From CAZSDU01 sp964605775 (GTDB taxonomy: Bacteria > Bacteroidota > Bacteroidia > Bacteroidales > FEN-979): DNA of 64,000 nt. Shown here piece after piece: positions 9,432-18,387 of the stretch. The stretch covers positions 1-64,000 of the forward strand of contig CAZSDU010000012.1 in assembly GCA_964605775.1 (NCBI GenBank), read 5' to 3'. Both the position numbers and the translations under genes were made by a program. The first letter of the stretch is position 1. Each line of letters opens with the position of its first letter. The notes beneath the pieces are model-generated. The model was not told where the DNA came from, made no database searches, and saw nothing but the letters and a program-made list of their open reading frames with translations.

Positions 9432-9439
9432 CAAAAGTA
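9432..9439 (-). promoter_or_regulatory. -7 element of the LolC-like permease gene
   Basis: TACTTTTG on the minus strand fits TAnnTTTG, 22 bases upstream of the TTG start at 9409. This supports the non-ATG start because the transcript would begin close to it. Confidence 0.45.
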
Positions 9440-9487
9440 GTTTTTTTTAAGATGCTCTTCACAGCCAAGGATTCGGGAGACTGCAAC

Positions 9488-10666
9488 ATGAAAAAGGTTT
9501 TAGTATGGGCCGGCATATTTTTCTTAGGCGTTTTACAAACTGTGTCGGGATTGCCAGAACCGGAGTTCATCACGGGGGCTGAACAAATCCATGTTTATGA
9601 CAGCCTACTGAAGGGAAAATCCATTGGAGTGGTGGTCAACCAGGCTTCCATGATCGGCGAGGAGAACGTGGTGGATTTCCTGATCCGGAAGGGATACCGG
9701 GTTGAAAAGATTTTTTCGCCGGAACACGGATTCCGAAGCAGTGATGAAGCAGGAAAAATCATCAGGGATACCCGGGATTCAGTGACCGGACTTTCAGTCA
9801 TTTCACTATACAGTAGTAAAAAGAAACCTTCTCCTGAAGATGTAAAAGGAATCGATTTGATGGTATTCGATCTTCAGGATGTCGGCGTAAGGTTTTATAC
9901 TTATATTTCCACCTTGTCCTATGTCATGGAGTCCTGTGCAGAGAACGAAATTCCCCTTATTCTTTTCGACCGGCCGAATCCCAATGGTTTTTATATAGAT
10001 GGTCCCGTTTTGGATAAAAAGTTTTCTTCCTTTATAGGAATGCATCCTGTCCCGGTGGTTTACGGTATGACCATCGGTGAGTATGCCCGGATGGTCAACG
10101 GAGAAGGATGGCTGAAGGAAGCTGTTCATTGCAGCCTGACAGTCATTCCGCTTAAACGCTATTCACATCAGACCAGGATACGCAGTTTACCAAGACCCTC
10201 CCCAAACCTCACCAGCATGAATGCTATTCTCTTGTATCCCAGCATTTGCCTGTTCGAAGGAACCATGATCAGTGTGGGAAGAGGGACATTCTTTCCGTTT
10301 GAAGTCTTCGGACATCCCGAACTCCTCAGTGGTTCTTTTTCTTTTATTCCGCAAAGCATCCCGGGAATGAGTGTTCATCCCCCTTATGAAAATAAGATGT
10401 GTTATGGAACCAATTTGCAGGGACTGACAGAGAATGATCCTGAAATTACCGGAAAGATTACGTTAAACTGGTTGATTTCAACCTACTATTGTATGGGTTG
10501 CCAGCAGGATTTTTTCACCGGATATTTCGACCTTCTGGCAGGGACAGATCAACTCAGGAAGCAGATCATCCGGGGTATGACTGAAAATGAGATAAAAAAA
10601 ACCTGGCAGGATGACCTGTCCAGGTTTAGGGTTATCCGACAGAAGTATCTGCTCTATGCGGAGTGA
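9488..10666 (+). CDS. namZ: Exo-beta-N-acetylmuramidase NamZ (DUF1343)
   Basis: A secreted or periplasmic enzyme that releases MurNAc from the non-reducing end of peptidoglycan fragments. The 392 residues start with a signal peptide (MKKVLVWAGIFFLG), followed by the DUF1343 hallmarks GVVVNQAS, SPEHGFR, DLQDVGVRFYTYIST and FDRPNPN and a C-terminal domain starting near LYPSICLFEGT. ATG 9488 is preferred over ATG 9452 because only it gives a clean signal peptide. It is divergent from the LolC-like gene and converges on the aminotransferase gene with a two-base gap. Together with the GH3 fusion and mpl, it points to active wall-fragment recycling. Confidence 0.9.
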   Translation: MKKVLVWAGIFFLGVLQTVSGLPEPEFITGAEQIHVYDSLLKGKSIGVVVNQASMIGEENVVDFLIRKGYRVEKIFSPEHGFRSSDEAGKIIRDTRDSVTGLSVISLYSSKKKPSPEDVKGIDLMVFDLQDVGVRFYTYISTLSYVMESCAENEIPLILFDRPNPNGFYIDGPVLDKKFSSFIGMHPVPVVYGMTIGEYARMVNGEGWLKEAVHCSLTVIPLKRYSHQTRIRSLPRPSPNLTSMNAILLYPSICLFEGTMISVGRGTFFPFEVFGHPELLSGSFSFIPQSIPGMSVHPPYENKMCYGTNLQGLTENDPEITGKITLNWLISTYYCMGCQQDFFTGYFDLLAGTDQLRKQIIRGMTENEIKKTWQDDLSRFRVIRQKYLLYAE

Positions 10667-10668
10667 AT

Positions 10669-11865
10669 TTATTTTCTTCCCGGATAAATCTTGAGTGCTT
10701 CTTCGAGACATTTCATGGAGGCATTAAGGTCTTCAGCTTTCAGCACATAACTTATCCTGACTTCATCTTTTCCCCGGCCGGGAGTGGAATAAAACCCGGT
10801 AGCAGGTGCCAGCATGACCGTTTGACCTTGATAATTGAAATCTTCGAGCAACCACTGGCAAAATTTATCTGCATCGTCGATGGGTAGTCGGGCTACGGCA
10901 TAAAAAGCGCCTCCCGGATTTGGGCAGAAACAGCCTTGCATATTGTTAATTGCCTTAACCACAACATCCCGGCGTTTGAGATATTCTTCCAGCACTCCGG
11001 TAAGGTAAGAGGCTGGTGTGCTGATGGCTGCTTCACCGATGATCTGTCCAAAAGTCGGAGGACTTAAACGCGCCTGGGCAAATTTCATGGCTGCAGCCAT
11101 GAGTTCTTTATTCCGGGAGATCAAAACGCCGATGCGTGCGCCACAAGCGCTGTAACGCTTTGAAATGGAATCCATGAGGACAACATGATCATCAATGCCC
11201 TCTAATTGCATCACAGAGTAATGGGTTTTACCATCATAGCAAAACTCCCGGTAAACTTCATCTGCAAATAAGAAAAGCTGATGTTTCTTGACGATATCCC
11301 TGAGCAATTCCAGTTCTTCCTTTGAATACAGGTATCCTGTCGGATTATTGGGATTGCAAACCATGATGGCTTTGGTCTTTGGGGTAATAGCGTTTTCAAA
11401 AGCGCTCATGGGAGGAAGGGCAAACCCGTCTTCAATAAAGGATCCAATCGGTTTGACCACGACTCCGGCCGCCACGGCAAATCCGTTATAATTGGCATAG
11501 AAGGGTTCGGGAATGATGATTTCATCACCTGGATCAAGGCAGCTCAACAAAGCGAATAAAATGGCTTCAGAACCGCCCGCCGTGACGATCATCTGATCCG
11601 GACTTAAGGAGATACCATACTGCTGGTAGTATTCCACTAATTTTTTTCTGTAGGAGGGAATACCTGCTGAATGACTGTATTCAATCACTTTCATGTCGAG
11701 TTGCCGGATTTTATCCATGGCATTTTCAGGAGTCTCGATATCGGGTTGTCCAATGTTCAGGTGGTAAACCTTTATACCCCTTTTTTTTGCCTCATCAGAG
11801 AAGGGCACCAGTTTACGGATAGGGGAGGGTGGAACATTTATTCCGCGTTTTGAAATGGATGGCAT
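10669..11865 (-). CDS. PLP-dependent class I/II aminotransferase (aspartate-aminotransferase-like)
   Basis: A cytosolic fold-type I aminotransferase of 398 residues. PLP contacts visible are GGSEA (97-101), NPNNPTG (171-177), ADEVY (201-205) and the Schiff-base lysine K236 in DSISKRYS, followed by the phosphate-binding arginine in CGARIG. Sequence style is that of the group labelled aspartate or alanine aminotransferase; substrate specificity cannot be read. It lies five bases downstream of the DUF1573 gene on the same strand, so the two are probably cotranscribed. The ATG at 11865 fits the family N-terminus. Confidence 0.9.
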   Translation of the reverse strand: MPSISKRGINVPPSPIRKLVPFSDEAKKRGIKVYHLNIGQPDIETPENAMDKIRQLDMKVIEYSHSAGIPSYRKKLVEYYQQYGISLSPDQMIVTAGGSEAILFALLSCLDPGDEIIIPEPFYANYNGFAVAAGVVVKPIGSFIEDGFALPPMSAFENAITPKTKAIMVCNPNNPTGYLYSKEELELLRDIVKKHQLFLFADEVYREFCYDGKTHYSVMQLEGIDDHVVLMDSISKRYSACGARIGVLISRNKELMAAAMKFAQARLSPPTFGQIIGEAAISTPASYLTGVLEEYLKRRDVVVKAINNMQGCFCPNPGGAFYAVARLPIDDADKFCQWLLEDFNYQGQTVMLAPATGFYSTPGRGKDEVRISYVLKAEDLNASMKCLEEALKIYPGRK

Positions 11866-11870
11866 CAGGA

Positions 11871-12329
11871 TTATTTATTAAGGGGTACTGCACTTTGAAC
11901 ATTGGTTTTTTCAGGCATGGTTGTGGCGGGTTTTGCCGTCACATTTCCTTTGATGTTCAGGACAACACGGTTTGTTTTTGCATTGGATAAAATAGTGACA
12001 CTTTTGTTGATGGGACCTATGCTCTGAGTGTTATAGGTGACTTTGATCACCTCGCTTTTTCCGGGGAGGATGGGTTCCTGTGGCCAGGTTGGGACAGTGC
12101 ATCCGCAGGACGACTGTGGTTTGGAAAGGATCAGGGGTTCTTTTCCCGTATTGGTGAATTTAAACTCAGATGTACCATCCGAACCCTGGACGATCGTCCC
12201 ATAATCATGTACGGTTTTTTCAAAAGAAATTTCAGGAGCATTAGGATTCAGTGGCTTAGCCGCATCCTGGGCGTTCACGCTGAAAGAAGCAAAAACCAGC
12301 AGGACAAAGAGGAACATGATTTTTTTCAT
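11871..12329 (-). CDS. Secreted DUF1573 protein
   Basis: A 152-residue exported protein. The signal peptide (MKKIMFLFVLLVFASFSVNA, cleavage before QDAA) precedes an Ig-like DUF1573 domain with the family motif SSCGCTVP and a C-terminal strand pattern ending near residue 132, then a Pro/Thr-rich tail. DUF1573 proteins are abundant in Bacteroidota; their molecular role is not established, though the fold is like that of periplasmic/cell-surface adaptor domains. A -7 promoter element lies at 12373-12380. It is the first gene of a two-gene unit with the aminotransferase. Confidence 0.9.
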   Translation of the reverse strand: MKKIMFLFVLLVFASFSVNAQDAAKPLNPNAPEISFEKTVHDYGTIVQGSDGTSEFKFTNTGKEPLILSKPQSSCGCTVPTWPQEPILPGKSEVIKVTYNTQSIGPINKSVTILSNAKTNRVVLNIKGNVTAKPATTMPEKTNVQSAVPLNK

Positions 12330-12372
12330 AATTCGAAAATTATTTTGTTTTAAACAAACAGTGAACTTTTTG

Positions 12373-12380
12373 CAAAATTA
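12373..12380 (-). promoter_or_regulatory. -7 element of the DUF1573-aminotransferase unit
   Basis: TAATTTTG on the minus strand, about 43 bases before ATG 12329, fits TAnnTTTG. No convincing -33 TTG is seen. Confidence 0.45.
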
Positions 12381-12403
12381 TGAATTATTCTGAAATACTA
12401 TTT

Positions 12404-12411
12404 TAATTTTG
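12404..12411 (+). promoter_or_regulatory. -7 element of the lipoprotein gene at 12439
   Basis: TAATTTTG on the plus strand, 27 bases before ATG 12439, back-to-back with the element of the divergent DUF1573 gene. An open reading frame could begin at TTG 12409 inside this element, which argues for the later ATG. Confidence 0.45.
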
Positions 12412-12438
12412 CGTCAGTATTCCATCAAAATCCGTACC

Positions 12439-12963
12439 ATGTTTAAACGTATTTTTTTATTCATGATTTCAGGTATGACCCTAACGCTGTTATTTTCATG
12501 CAGCTCAAAATCGGTCCCAACTCAAACTGCAGTGAACACATCCATCTCTTCTTCTTCATTTGTTTCCGGTCCTCAATGTCTGATCTACAAAACAAAGGCC
12601 GATTATGCTAAGCACGTACCTGTCATGCTTTCTCCCGACAAATCCTATATCACTTCTTTTCCGGATATCCGGGATGTATACTATAATGGGCAGTTCGCCT
12701 ATCCGGACACATTGGCAAAAGGTTATCTTCTCGACAACAAAGGGATAGGTCCTAATGTGGCGTTTTTAGTCTATACCTACGAAGAATACAGTCAACTGGA
12801 ACAAACTCCAAGGGCGGAATACCTGATGCAGAAGATATTGGACAGGGACCCATTGCTCGAAATGTATCGTTGTGGGACAAAAAGCAATTATTCCAATATT
12901 TCCAAATCCCTGAATGAGATTATCAACAGCGGAGGACTGATCGATTATGAGCGTTTAAAATAG
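12439..12963 (+). CDS. Conserved lipoprotein of unknown function
   Basis: A 174-residue lipoprotein. The N-terminus (MFKRIFLFMISGMTLTLLFSC) has a lipobox ending in Cys21, followed by a Ser/Thr-rich linker and a compact domain of about 130 residues. I recognise no family motif in the mature part; it contains two further Cys residues and several Tyr/Asp-rich segments. The Bacteroidota surface-export signal (acidic residues directly after Cys) is absent, as the residues are SSKS, so a periplasmic-facing location is more likely (inference). It is followed 46 bases later by the FakA-FakB fusion. Confidence 0.75.
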   Translation: MFKRIFLFMISGMTLTLLFSCSSKSVPTQTAVNTSISSSSFVSGPQCLIYKTKADYAKHVPVMLSPDKSYITSFPDIRDVYYNGQFAYPDTLAKGYLLDNKGIGPNVAFLVYTYEEYSQLEQTPRAEYLMQKILDRDPLLEMYRCGTKSNYSNISKSLNEIINSGGLIDYERLK

Positions 12964-12981
12964 GATTTTGTTTTTTCTTCG

Positions 12982-12989
12982 TACCTTTG
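12982..12989 (+). promoter_or_regulatory. -7 element of the FakA-FakB fusion gene
   Basis: TACCTTTG fits TAnnTTTG. It lies downstream of the possible TTG at 12968, so that codon would not be transcribed from this promoter; the first in-frame start after it is TTG 13010. Confidence 0.5.
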
Positions 12990-13009
12990 CACCTCTAAAT
13001 CCTGAAACC

Positions 13010-14812
13010 TTGAATGATCCTGGAAAAAAAATCAAAGAGCTTGACGGGAAACAACTTTATCATTCATTTCTTGCAGGCGCTCAACGCATTTTTGAGCAGC
13101 AGAAGCTGCTGAATAAAATTAATGTTTTTCCGGTAGCTGATGCCGATACCGGAACCAATCTTGCCTCTACGATGCGTTCCATCATTGATGCCATTATCCC
13201 GACCGATAATCCAAAACAAACTGCCGTGGCCATTGCCGATGCTGCACTCATGGGAGCCAGGGGCAATTCGGGAATCATTTTTGCACAATTTCTTTATGGA
13301 TTCAGCAATGAAATTAAATCCGGTCAGACCCTTGATATACCTTCTTTTGCCATCAGCATGAAACGCGCCGTAAATTATGCCTACGAAGCCATCGCAAATC
13401 CGGTTGAAGGGACCATTCTGACGGTGATCAAAGATTGGGCGGAATACATGGATGCGTTTAAGGACAGGATTGATGATTTCATCAGATTGCTGATTGAAGC
13501 TTACAATAAAGCGCTGGAATCGCTTGCTCAGACGACTAAAAAGCTTGAAGTCCTGGCAAGATCCCATGTGGTGGATGCAGGTGCAAAGGGCTTTGTTTTC
13601 TTTCTTGAAGGTTTCCTTGATTTTTTAACCAAGGGAGCTGACCAAAAGCTTATCGACCTGGTGCACACTGCAGAGGAAACAACTGAACAGGTTGAAATCC
13701 AACACGATGTAATCAGTTTTAGGTTTTGTACCGAAGCCTTGCTATCAGGAGAAAATCTGGAAAAGACAAAAATTATCAATTATATTTCGCATTGCGGAGA
13801 TTCCCTGGTTGTCGCCGGATCTCCGAAAAAGATGAGGGTTCACATCCATACGGATTATCCGGCAGAAGTTTTTTCACAGATACAGCGTTTTGGTAACATC
13901 ACTTATCAGAAAGTGGATGACATGGTTATGCAGAATGAGATCCTGCACAACCGTAAATCTGGAATTGCCCTGATGACCGATTCTACCTGTGATCTACCTG
14001 AAGCTATTCTGGATCAGTATCAGATCCATGTCGTCCCTTTGAGTGTGCATTTTGGCAATAGCTATTACCTTGACAGGATGAGCATTCAACCTCAGCAATT
14101 CTATGCGTTGCTTGAAAAATCGGAGAGAAATCCCAGCTCTGCCCAGCCAGCTTCAAGGGATTTCCAGAATAAATATGAATATCTTTCCACACACTACAAT
14201 TCTATCATAAGCGTTCACATATCCCAGGGGATGAGCGGTACCTTTTCAAACAGCCAGATTGCTTCCAGGGAAGTTGCAGGACGAAACGGGAAACAGATTG
14301 ATGTTTTCAACTCCAAAACCCTCACGGGAGGCTTGGGACTGATCATGCTTCGGGCGGCTAGAGCGATTGAAGAAGGGGCTTCGCATGAAGATATTACCAC
14401 AAGCATGAAGGATTGGATCAGCAAATCTAAAATTCTGGTCAGCGTGCCTACCCTGAAATATATTGTGAGAAGCGGAAGGGTAAGTCCTTTCAAGGGTTTT
14501 ATAGCCAGGATCCTTGATCTGAAGCCCATCATTACCGTGAATGATGAAGGGACGACTGAGCTTTTTGGGAAATTTTTTACGGCAAAAGCCAGTACAAGAA
14601 AGCTTATTCAGACCCTGTCGAAACTGGTTAATAACAAAAAGGTCTGGGAATATGCCATCACCCATGCCAACAATCAGAAAGTGGCAGATTACTATATCGA
14701 GGAGATGGTGAAACTCACCGGTAAAAGACCAGTTTTTGTTGATCATGCTTCACCTGCTCTGGTGGCTAACACCGGAACCGGTGTCGTATGCATCTCTGTT
14801 ATGTTTGAATAA
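13010..14812 (+). CDS. Fatty acid kinase fusion: FakA (DAK2) plus FakB (DegV)
   Basis: About 600 residues joining two normally separate proteins. The N-terminal half is the DAK2 kinase domain (ADADTGTNLAST Mg/ATP motif, MGARGNSGIIFAQ), followed by the FakA middle region (about 230-320, including MRVHIHTDYP). The C-terminal half (from about residue 325) is a DegV/FakB fatty-acid-binding domain: MTDSTCDLPE, SSAQPAS, ISQGMSGTFSNS, IVRSGRVS. FakA phosphorylates fatty acids presented by FakB for phospholipid synthesis, so the fusion would carry kinase and carrier in one chain. Start: TTG 13010, after the promoter at 12982-12989; an upstream TTG at 12968 is less likely. The DUF1295 gene follows 12 bases later. 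Confidence 0.88.
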   Translation: MNDPGKKIKELDGKQLYHSFLAGAQRIFEQQKLLNKINVFPVADADTGTNLASTMRSIIDAIIPTDNPKQTAVAIADAALMGARGNSGIIFAQFLYGFSNEIKSGQTLDIPSFAISMKRAVNYAYEAIANPVEGTILTVIKDWAEYMDAFKDRIDDFIRLLIEAYNKALESLAQTTKKLEVLARSHVVDAGAKGFVFFLEGFLDFLTKGADQKLIDLVHTAEETTEQVEIQHDVISFRFCTEALLSGENLEKTKIINYISHCGDSLVVAGSPKKMRVHIHTDYPAEVFSQIQRFGNITYQKVDDMVMQNEILHNRKSGIALMTDSTCDLPEAILDQYQIHVVPLSVHFGNSYYLDRMSIQPQQFYALLEKSERNPSSAQPASRDFQNKYEYLSTHYNSIISVHISQGMSGTFSNSQIASREVAGRNGKQIDVFNSKTLTGGLGLIMLRAARAIEEGASHEDITTSMKDWISKSKILVSVPTLKYIVRSGRVSPFKGFIARILDLKPIITVNDEGTTELFGKFFTAKASTRKLIQTLSKLVNNKKVWEYAITHANNQKVADYYIEEMVKLTGKRPVFVDHASPALVANTGTGVVCISVMFE

Positions 14813-14824
14813 AACTCCCGGCTT

Positions 14825-15583
14825 ATGATTGCAGCAATTGCTTTGGTCGTTTTTTTGTATATGACCCTCATTTATATTTTTGCATTGATCAGGAGGGATA
14901 ATTCTATTATCGATGTTTTCTGGGGGTTGGGATTCATTGTTGTCACCTTGTACTCATTGTGGCAAAACCCCGTGGTTGATTTTCGCAAATTCATTGTCAG
15001 CCTTCTCGTGATCATCTGGGGTTTGCGTTTGTCCTTGCATATTTATTTAAGAAACAAAGACAAACCAGAGGATTTCCGTTATGCTAACTGGCGTAAGAAA
15101 TGGAAATATTTCGAACTCAGGAGTTTCTTCCAGATTTTTATGTTACAGGGACTGTTTATGCTGATCATTTCCTCCCCAGTTGTTTTCATCAACTATTACT
15201 CTGATGGAGCTCCGGGAATATGGGACAGCCTTGGGCTGATCATCTTCGGATTGGGCTTCCTGATGGAAGCGATTGCTGATTATCAATTGGTCGTTTTCAG
15301 GAAGGATCCCCATCATAAAGGAAAGATCATCACCAGCGGTTTATGGCGTTATTCAAGGCATCCCAACTATTTTGGTGAAGCTTTGGTTTGGTGGGGCCTT
15401 TCTTTTTATGCCTTAAGCATGGATGGCGGATGGATGACATTGATCAGTCCGGTCGTCATCACCCTTTTATTGCGTTTTGTTTCAGGGGTACCTATGCTGG
15501 AGAAAAAATACGAAGGCCGCCCCGACTGGGAGGAATATAAAGCCAAAACTGCTGCTTTTGTTCCATTTGTAAAAGGACTCTGA
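14825..15583 (+). CDS. DUF1295 membrane protein (steroid 5-alpha-reductase/ICMT-like)
   Basis: A 252-residue integral membrane protein with about six to seven hydrophobic helices. The signature GLWRYSRHPNYFGE near residue 180 is the conserved core of the DUF1295 / 3-oxo-5-alpha-steroid 4-dehydrogenase C-terminal fold, shared with isoprenylcysteine methyltransferases; it binds NADPH or SAM in characterised relatives. The cofactor and substrate here are unknown. It follows the FakA-FakB fusion by 12 bases and is probably cotranscribed, hinting at a lipid-related role (inference). Confidence 0.85.
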   Translation: MIAAIALVVFLYMTLIYIFALIRRDNSIIDVFWGLGFIVVTLYSLWQNPVVDFRKFIVSLLVIIWGLRLSLHIYLRNKDKPEDFRYANWRKKWKYFELRSFFQIFMLQGLFMLIISSPVVFINYYSDGAPGIWDSLGLIIFGLGFLMEAIADYQLVVFRKDPHHKGKIITSGLWRYSRHPNYFGEALVWWGLSFYALSMDGGWMTLISPVVITLLLRFVSGVPMLEKKYEGRPDWEEYKAKTAAFVPFVKGL

Positions 15584-15674
15584 TCAGCATTTAAGAATTA
15601 AAATTTTTCAATCTGACCTTCTGAATCCTTTCAGGGTCTGGAATATTTAATATTTTAGCCGAAAATTTTAGGGT

Positions 15675-17741
15675 ATGATCAACGAACAGCTACTTAAGCC
15701 CCGGAGTATTGTTGTCATCGGGGGATCCAATGATGTGCAGAAGCCGGGAGGAGCCGTGCTGAGGAATCTTATCGAATCGAAGTTCACTGGAAAAATGTAT
15801 GTGACCAACCTGAAAGAGTCCATGGTACAGGGCATAAAAAGCTATCAGGATCCTGCTGATTTGCCTGAGGTTGATCTGGCGATCATAGCCATAGCGGCAA
15901 AATTTATTCCCGATACCATTGAACTGCTCACGACCTATAAAAACACCAGGGCATTCATCATTCTTTCTGCCGGGTTCAGTGAGGAAAGTCCTTCCGGAAA
16001 GGTACTGGAGCAGAAAGTGGTCGAACTGATCAACAGGGTGAATGGCGCCCTTATCGGACCAAATTGTATCGGTGTGCTAACCCCGGATTATGCAGGCGTT
16101 TTCACCAAGCCCATTCCGAAACTTGACCCGGGAGGCTGTGATTTTATTTCAGGGTCAGGAGCAACGGCTTGTTTTATCATGGAAGCCGGAATCCCTAACG
16201 GCCTTACCTTTGCACGTGTGTTTTCAGTGGGAAACAGCGCACAGATGGGAGTAGAAGAAATCCTCCAATACATGGATGAACACTTCGATCCCGTAAACAG
16301 TTCAAAAGTCAAGCTCTTATATATTGAAACGATTTCTAAGCCCCAACTATTGCTGAAGCATGCTTCTTCCCTGATCAGGAAAGGATGCAAAATCGCAGCC
16401 ATAAAAGCCGGATCCTCAGAAGCAGGGAGCCGTGCGGCTTCCTCTCATACGGGTGCCCTTGCCAGTCCGGATGTGGCGGTGGATGCGCTCTTCCGGAAAG
16501 CCGGAATCATCCGATGTTTTGGGCGTGAAGATTTGATCAGTGTGGCTTCCGTATTTATGTATCCAGAATTAAAAGGAGAGCATATGGCCATCATCTCTCA
16601 TGCCGGAGGCCCTGCAGTCATGCTTACCGATGCACTATCCAACGGAGGGTTGTCAGTGCCTTGTATTAAAGGCCCACAGGCAGAGGAACTGCTCACCCAT
16701 CTATTCCCAGGTTCCTCCGTGGCCAATCCCATAGATTTTCTGGCTACAGGCACTGCTGAGCAATTGGGGAAGATCATCGATTATACAGATCGTAAATTTG
16801 AAATCATTGACGGAATGGCGGTGATTTTCGGAACTCCTGGTCTGAGCAATGTATCCGATGTTTATCAACTCCTTGATAAGAAGATACATTCTTCCTCCAA
16901 ACCCATTTATCCCATTTTACCTTCAGTATTGACAGCCTCAGATGAAATCAATGAATTCGTCAGTAGTGGACGTGTATTTTTTCCTGATGAAGTGGTTTTC
17001 GGCAGGGCATTATCAAGGGTCTATCATGCTGCCAGGCCTTCCCCTGAGGAAGTATTCCTTCCGGAAGTGGATGAAGGTAGAATAAGGGGTGTGATCGATC
17101 GTGCCGGAGACGGATACCTTTCTCCGGTTGATGTTCAGTCATTACTTGATTCCTGTGGTATTCCAAGGGCCGGAGAAGTGGTGGTCAGCAATGCGGATGA
17201 GGCAAAAGAAGGTGCGGCTTCTCTGGGCTTTCCGGTGGTCATGAAGGTAGTCGGTCCTGTCCATAAATCAGACGTCGGAGGGGTAGTCCTCAATGTTAAA
17301 GATGAAATGACCCTCTGCCGGGAGTTTGAACGGATGATGAAGATAAAAGACACCATAGCCATTTTGATCCAGCCCATGCTTTCGGGTGTCGAGCTTTTCA
17401 TCGGTGCAAAGCGGGAACCTAAATTCGGGCATCTTATTCTCTGCGGACTCGGCGGAATTTTCATTGAAGTATTGAAAGACGTTTCTGCCGGCCTTTCACC
17501 GGTAATGAAGGAAGAAGCCCTGACTATGATTCGCGGTTTGAAAAGCTATAAAATCATTCAGGGGGTCAGGGGACAGCATGGAGTGGATGAGGAAAAATTT
17601 GCCGATGTGATGGTCCGCTTGTCGGCCTTGCTCTGCGTGGCGCCGGAGATTTCCGAACTTGATCTTAACCCCTTATTGGGACGGAAAGACAGGGTGGTTG
17701 CCGTGGATGCAAGGATCTGTGTAAAGAAAGTGGAAAAGTAA
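15675..17741 (+). CDS. ADP-forming acetyl/acyl-CoA synthetase, alpha-beta fusion
   Basis: Interconverts acyl-CoA + ADP + Pi and acid + CoA + ATP, conserving energy in fermentation. The 688 residues contain the CoA-binding domain (1-130, VVIGGSNDVQKPGG), two succinyl-CoA-ligase-like flavodoxin domains with the phosphorylated His258 (SSHTGALASPD), and a C-terminal ATP-grasp domain (about 470-688; GFPVVMKVVGP, SDVGGVVLNV, ELDLNPL). The fused alpha-beta form is common in anaerobes. The substrate acid (acetate, propionate, branched or aryl) cannot be read. ATG 15675 fits the family start. It converges on the rhomboid gene with a 13-base gap. Confidence 0.93.
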   Translation: MINEQLLKPRSIVVIGGSNDVQKPGGAVLRNLIESKFTGKMYVTNLKESMVQGIKSYQDPADLPEVDLAIIAIAAKFIPDTIELLTTYKNTRAFIILSAGFSEESPSGKVLEQKVVELINRVNGALIGPNCIGVLTPDYAGVFTKPIPKLDPGGCDFISGSGATACFIMEAGIPNGLTFARVFSVGNSAQMGVEEILQYMDEHFDPVNSSKVKLLYIETISKPQLLLKHASSLIRKGCKIAAIKAGSSEAGSRAASSHTGALASPDVAVDALFRKAGIIRCFGREDLISVASVFMYPELKGEHMAIISHAGGPAVMLTDALSNGGLSVPCIKGPQAEELLTHLFPGSSVANPIDFLATGTAEQLGKIIDYTDRKFEIIDGMAVIFGTPGLSNVSDVYQLLDKKIHSSSKPIYPILPSVLTASDEINEFVSSGRVFFPDEVVFGRALSRVYHAARPSPEEVFLPEVDEGRIRGVIDRAGDGYLSPVDVQSLLDSCGIPRAGEVVVSNADEAKEGAASLGFPVVMKVVGPVHKSDVGGVVLNVKDEMTLCREFERMMKIKDTIAILIQPMLSGVELFIGAKREPKFGHLILCGLGGIFIEVLKDVSAGLSPVMKEEALTMIRGLKSYKIIQGVRGQHGVDEEKFADVMVRLSALLCVAPEISELDLNPLLGRKDRVVAVDARICVKKVEK

Positions 17742-17754
17742 CAGAGTAATAAGG

Positions 17755-18369
17755 TTAGTAAAGTCCGATCTGCTGGAGGAAGATCGTGGCCAGTCCCGGT
17801 TTTAGTCCCAGGGTGAATACCACTCCGAACACCGCTCCCCATAAGTGGGCATCATGCCCGATGTTATCTTTCCCGCGTTTACTCATATAAGCTTCATAGA
17901 TCACATAAAGGATCCCGAAAACCGGAGCAGGGATAGGAAGCGGCAACAGGAACAGGAAAATCTTCCCTGTCGGGTACAATATTATACTCGAAAAAATAAC
18001 TGCCGACACGGCTCCGGAAGCGCCCACCGCATTATAAAAAACATCGTTCTTATGTTTTCCGAAAGCCGGAATAATGGAAAGCAGTAATCCGCCAACATAA
18101 AGCAGGAGGTAATATAATGTCTCCTTTCCGGGAAAATAGACCTTGAAATAGGTTTCAACCACTTCTCCGAAGGAAAAAAACACCAGCATATTAATAAAGA
18201 GATGGAAGTAATCGGCATGCAGAAAACCATAAGTGAAGAAACGGTACCAATGGTTGCTGTGCTTTACATCATAGGCATTGAATTTCAGTTTTGAAAACAG
18301 TTCCTTATTGTTCATGCCAGCGACTGAAACAACTGCCGTGATGAAAATTATGATATAGGTTATCGGCAT
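17755..18369 (-). CDS. Rhomboid-family intramembrane serine protease
   Basis: A 204-residue polytopic protein with six hydrophobic segments, the basic rhomboid core. The catalytic Ser118 lies in GASGAVSAV and the His175 in the HLWGAVFG motif of the last helix; HLFINMLVFFSFG (56-68) is the conserved helix-2 His/Asn region that forms the oxyanion site. It cleaves transmembrane substrates within the inner membrane; the targets are unknown. It follows the membrane protein gene at 18388 by 18 bases on the same strand and may share its transcript. Confidence 0.9.
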   Translation of the reverse strand: MPITYIIIFITAVVSVAGMNNKELFSKLKFNAYDVKHSNHWYRFFTYGFLHADYFHLFINMLVFFSFGEVVETYFKVYFPGKETLYYLLLYVGGLLLSIIPAFGKHKNDVFYNAVGASGAVSAVIFSSIILYPTGKIFLFLLPLPIPAPVFGILYVIYEAYMSKRGKDNIGHDAHLWGAVFGVVFTLGLKPGLATIFLQQIGLY

Positions 18370-18387
18370 GGGAAACAGGGGGTGAAA

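Noticed and set aside
15615..15638. Possible hairpin (GACC..CTGA / TCAG..GGTC) between the DUF1295 and acyl-CoA synthetase genes
   Set aside because: Two four-base stems with a bulge and no U-tract; too weak to call a terminator.
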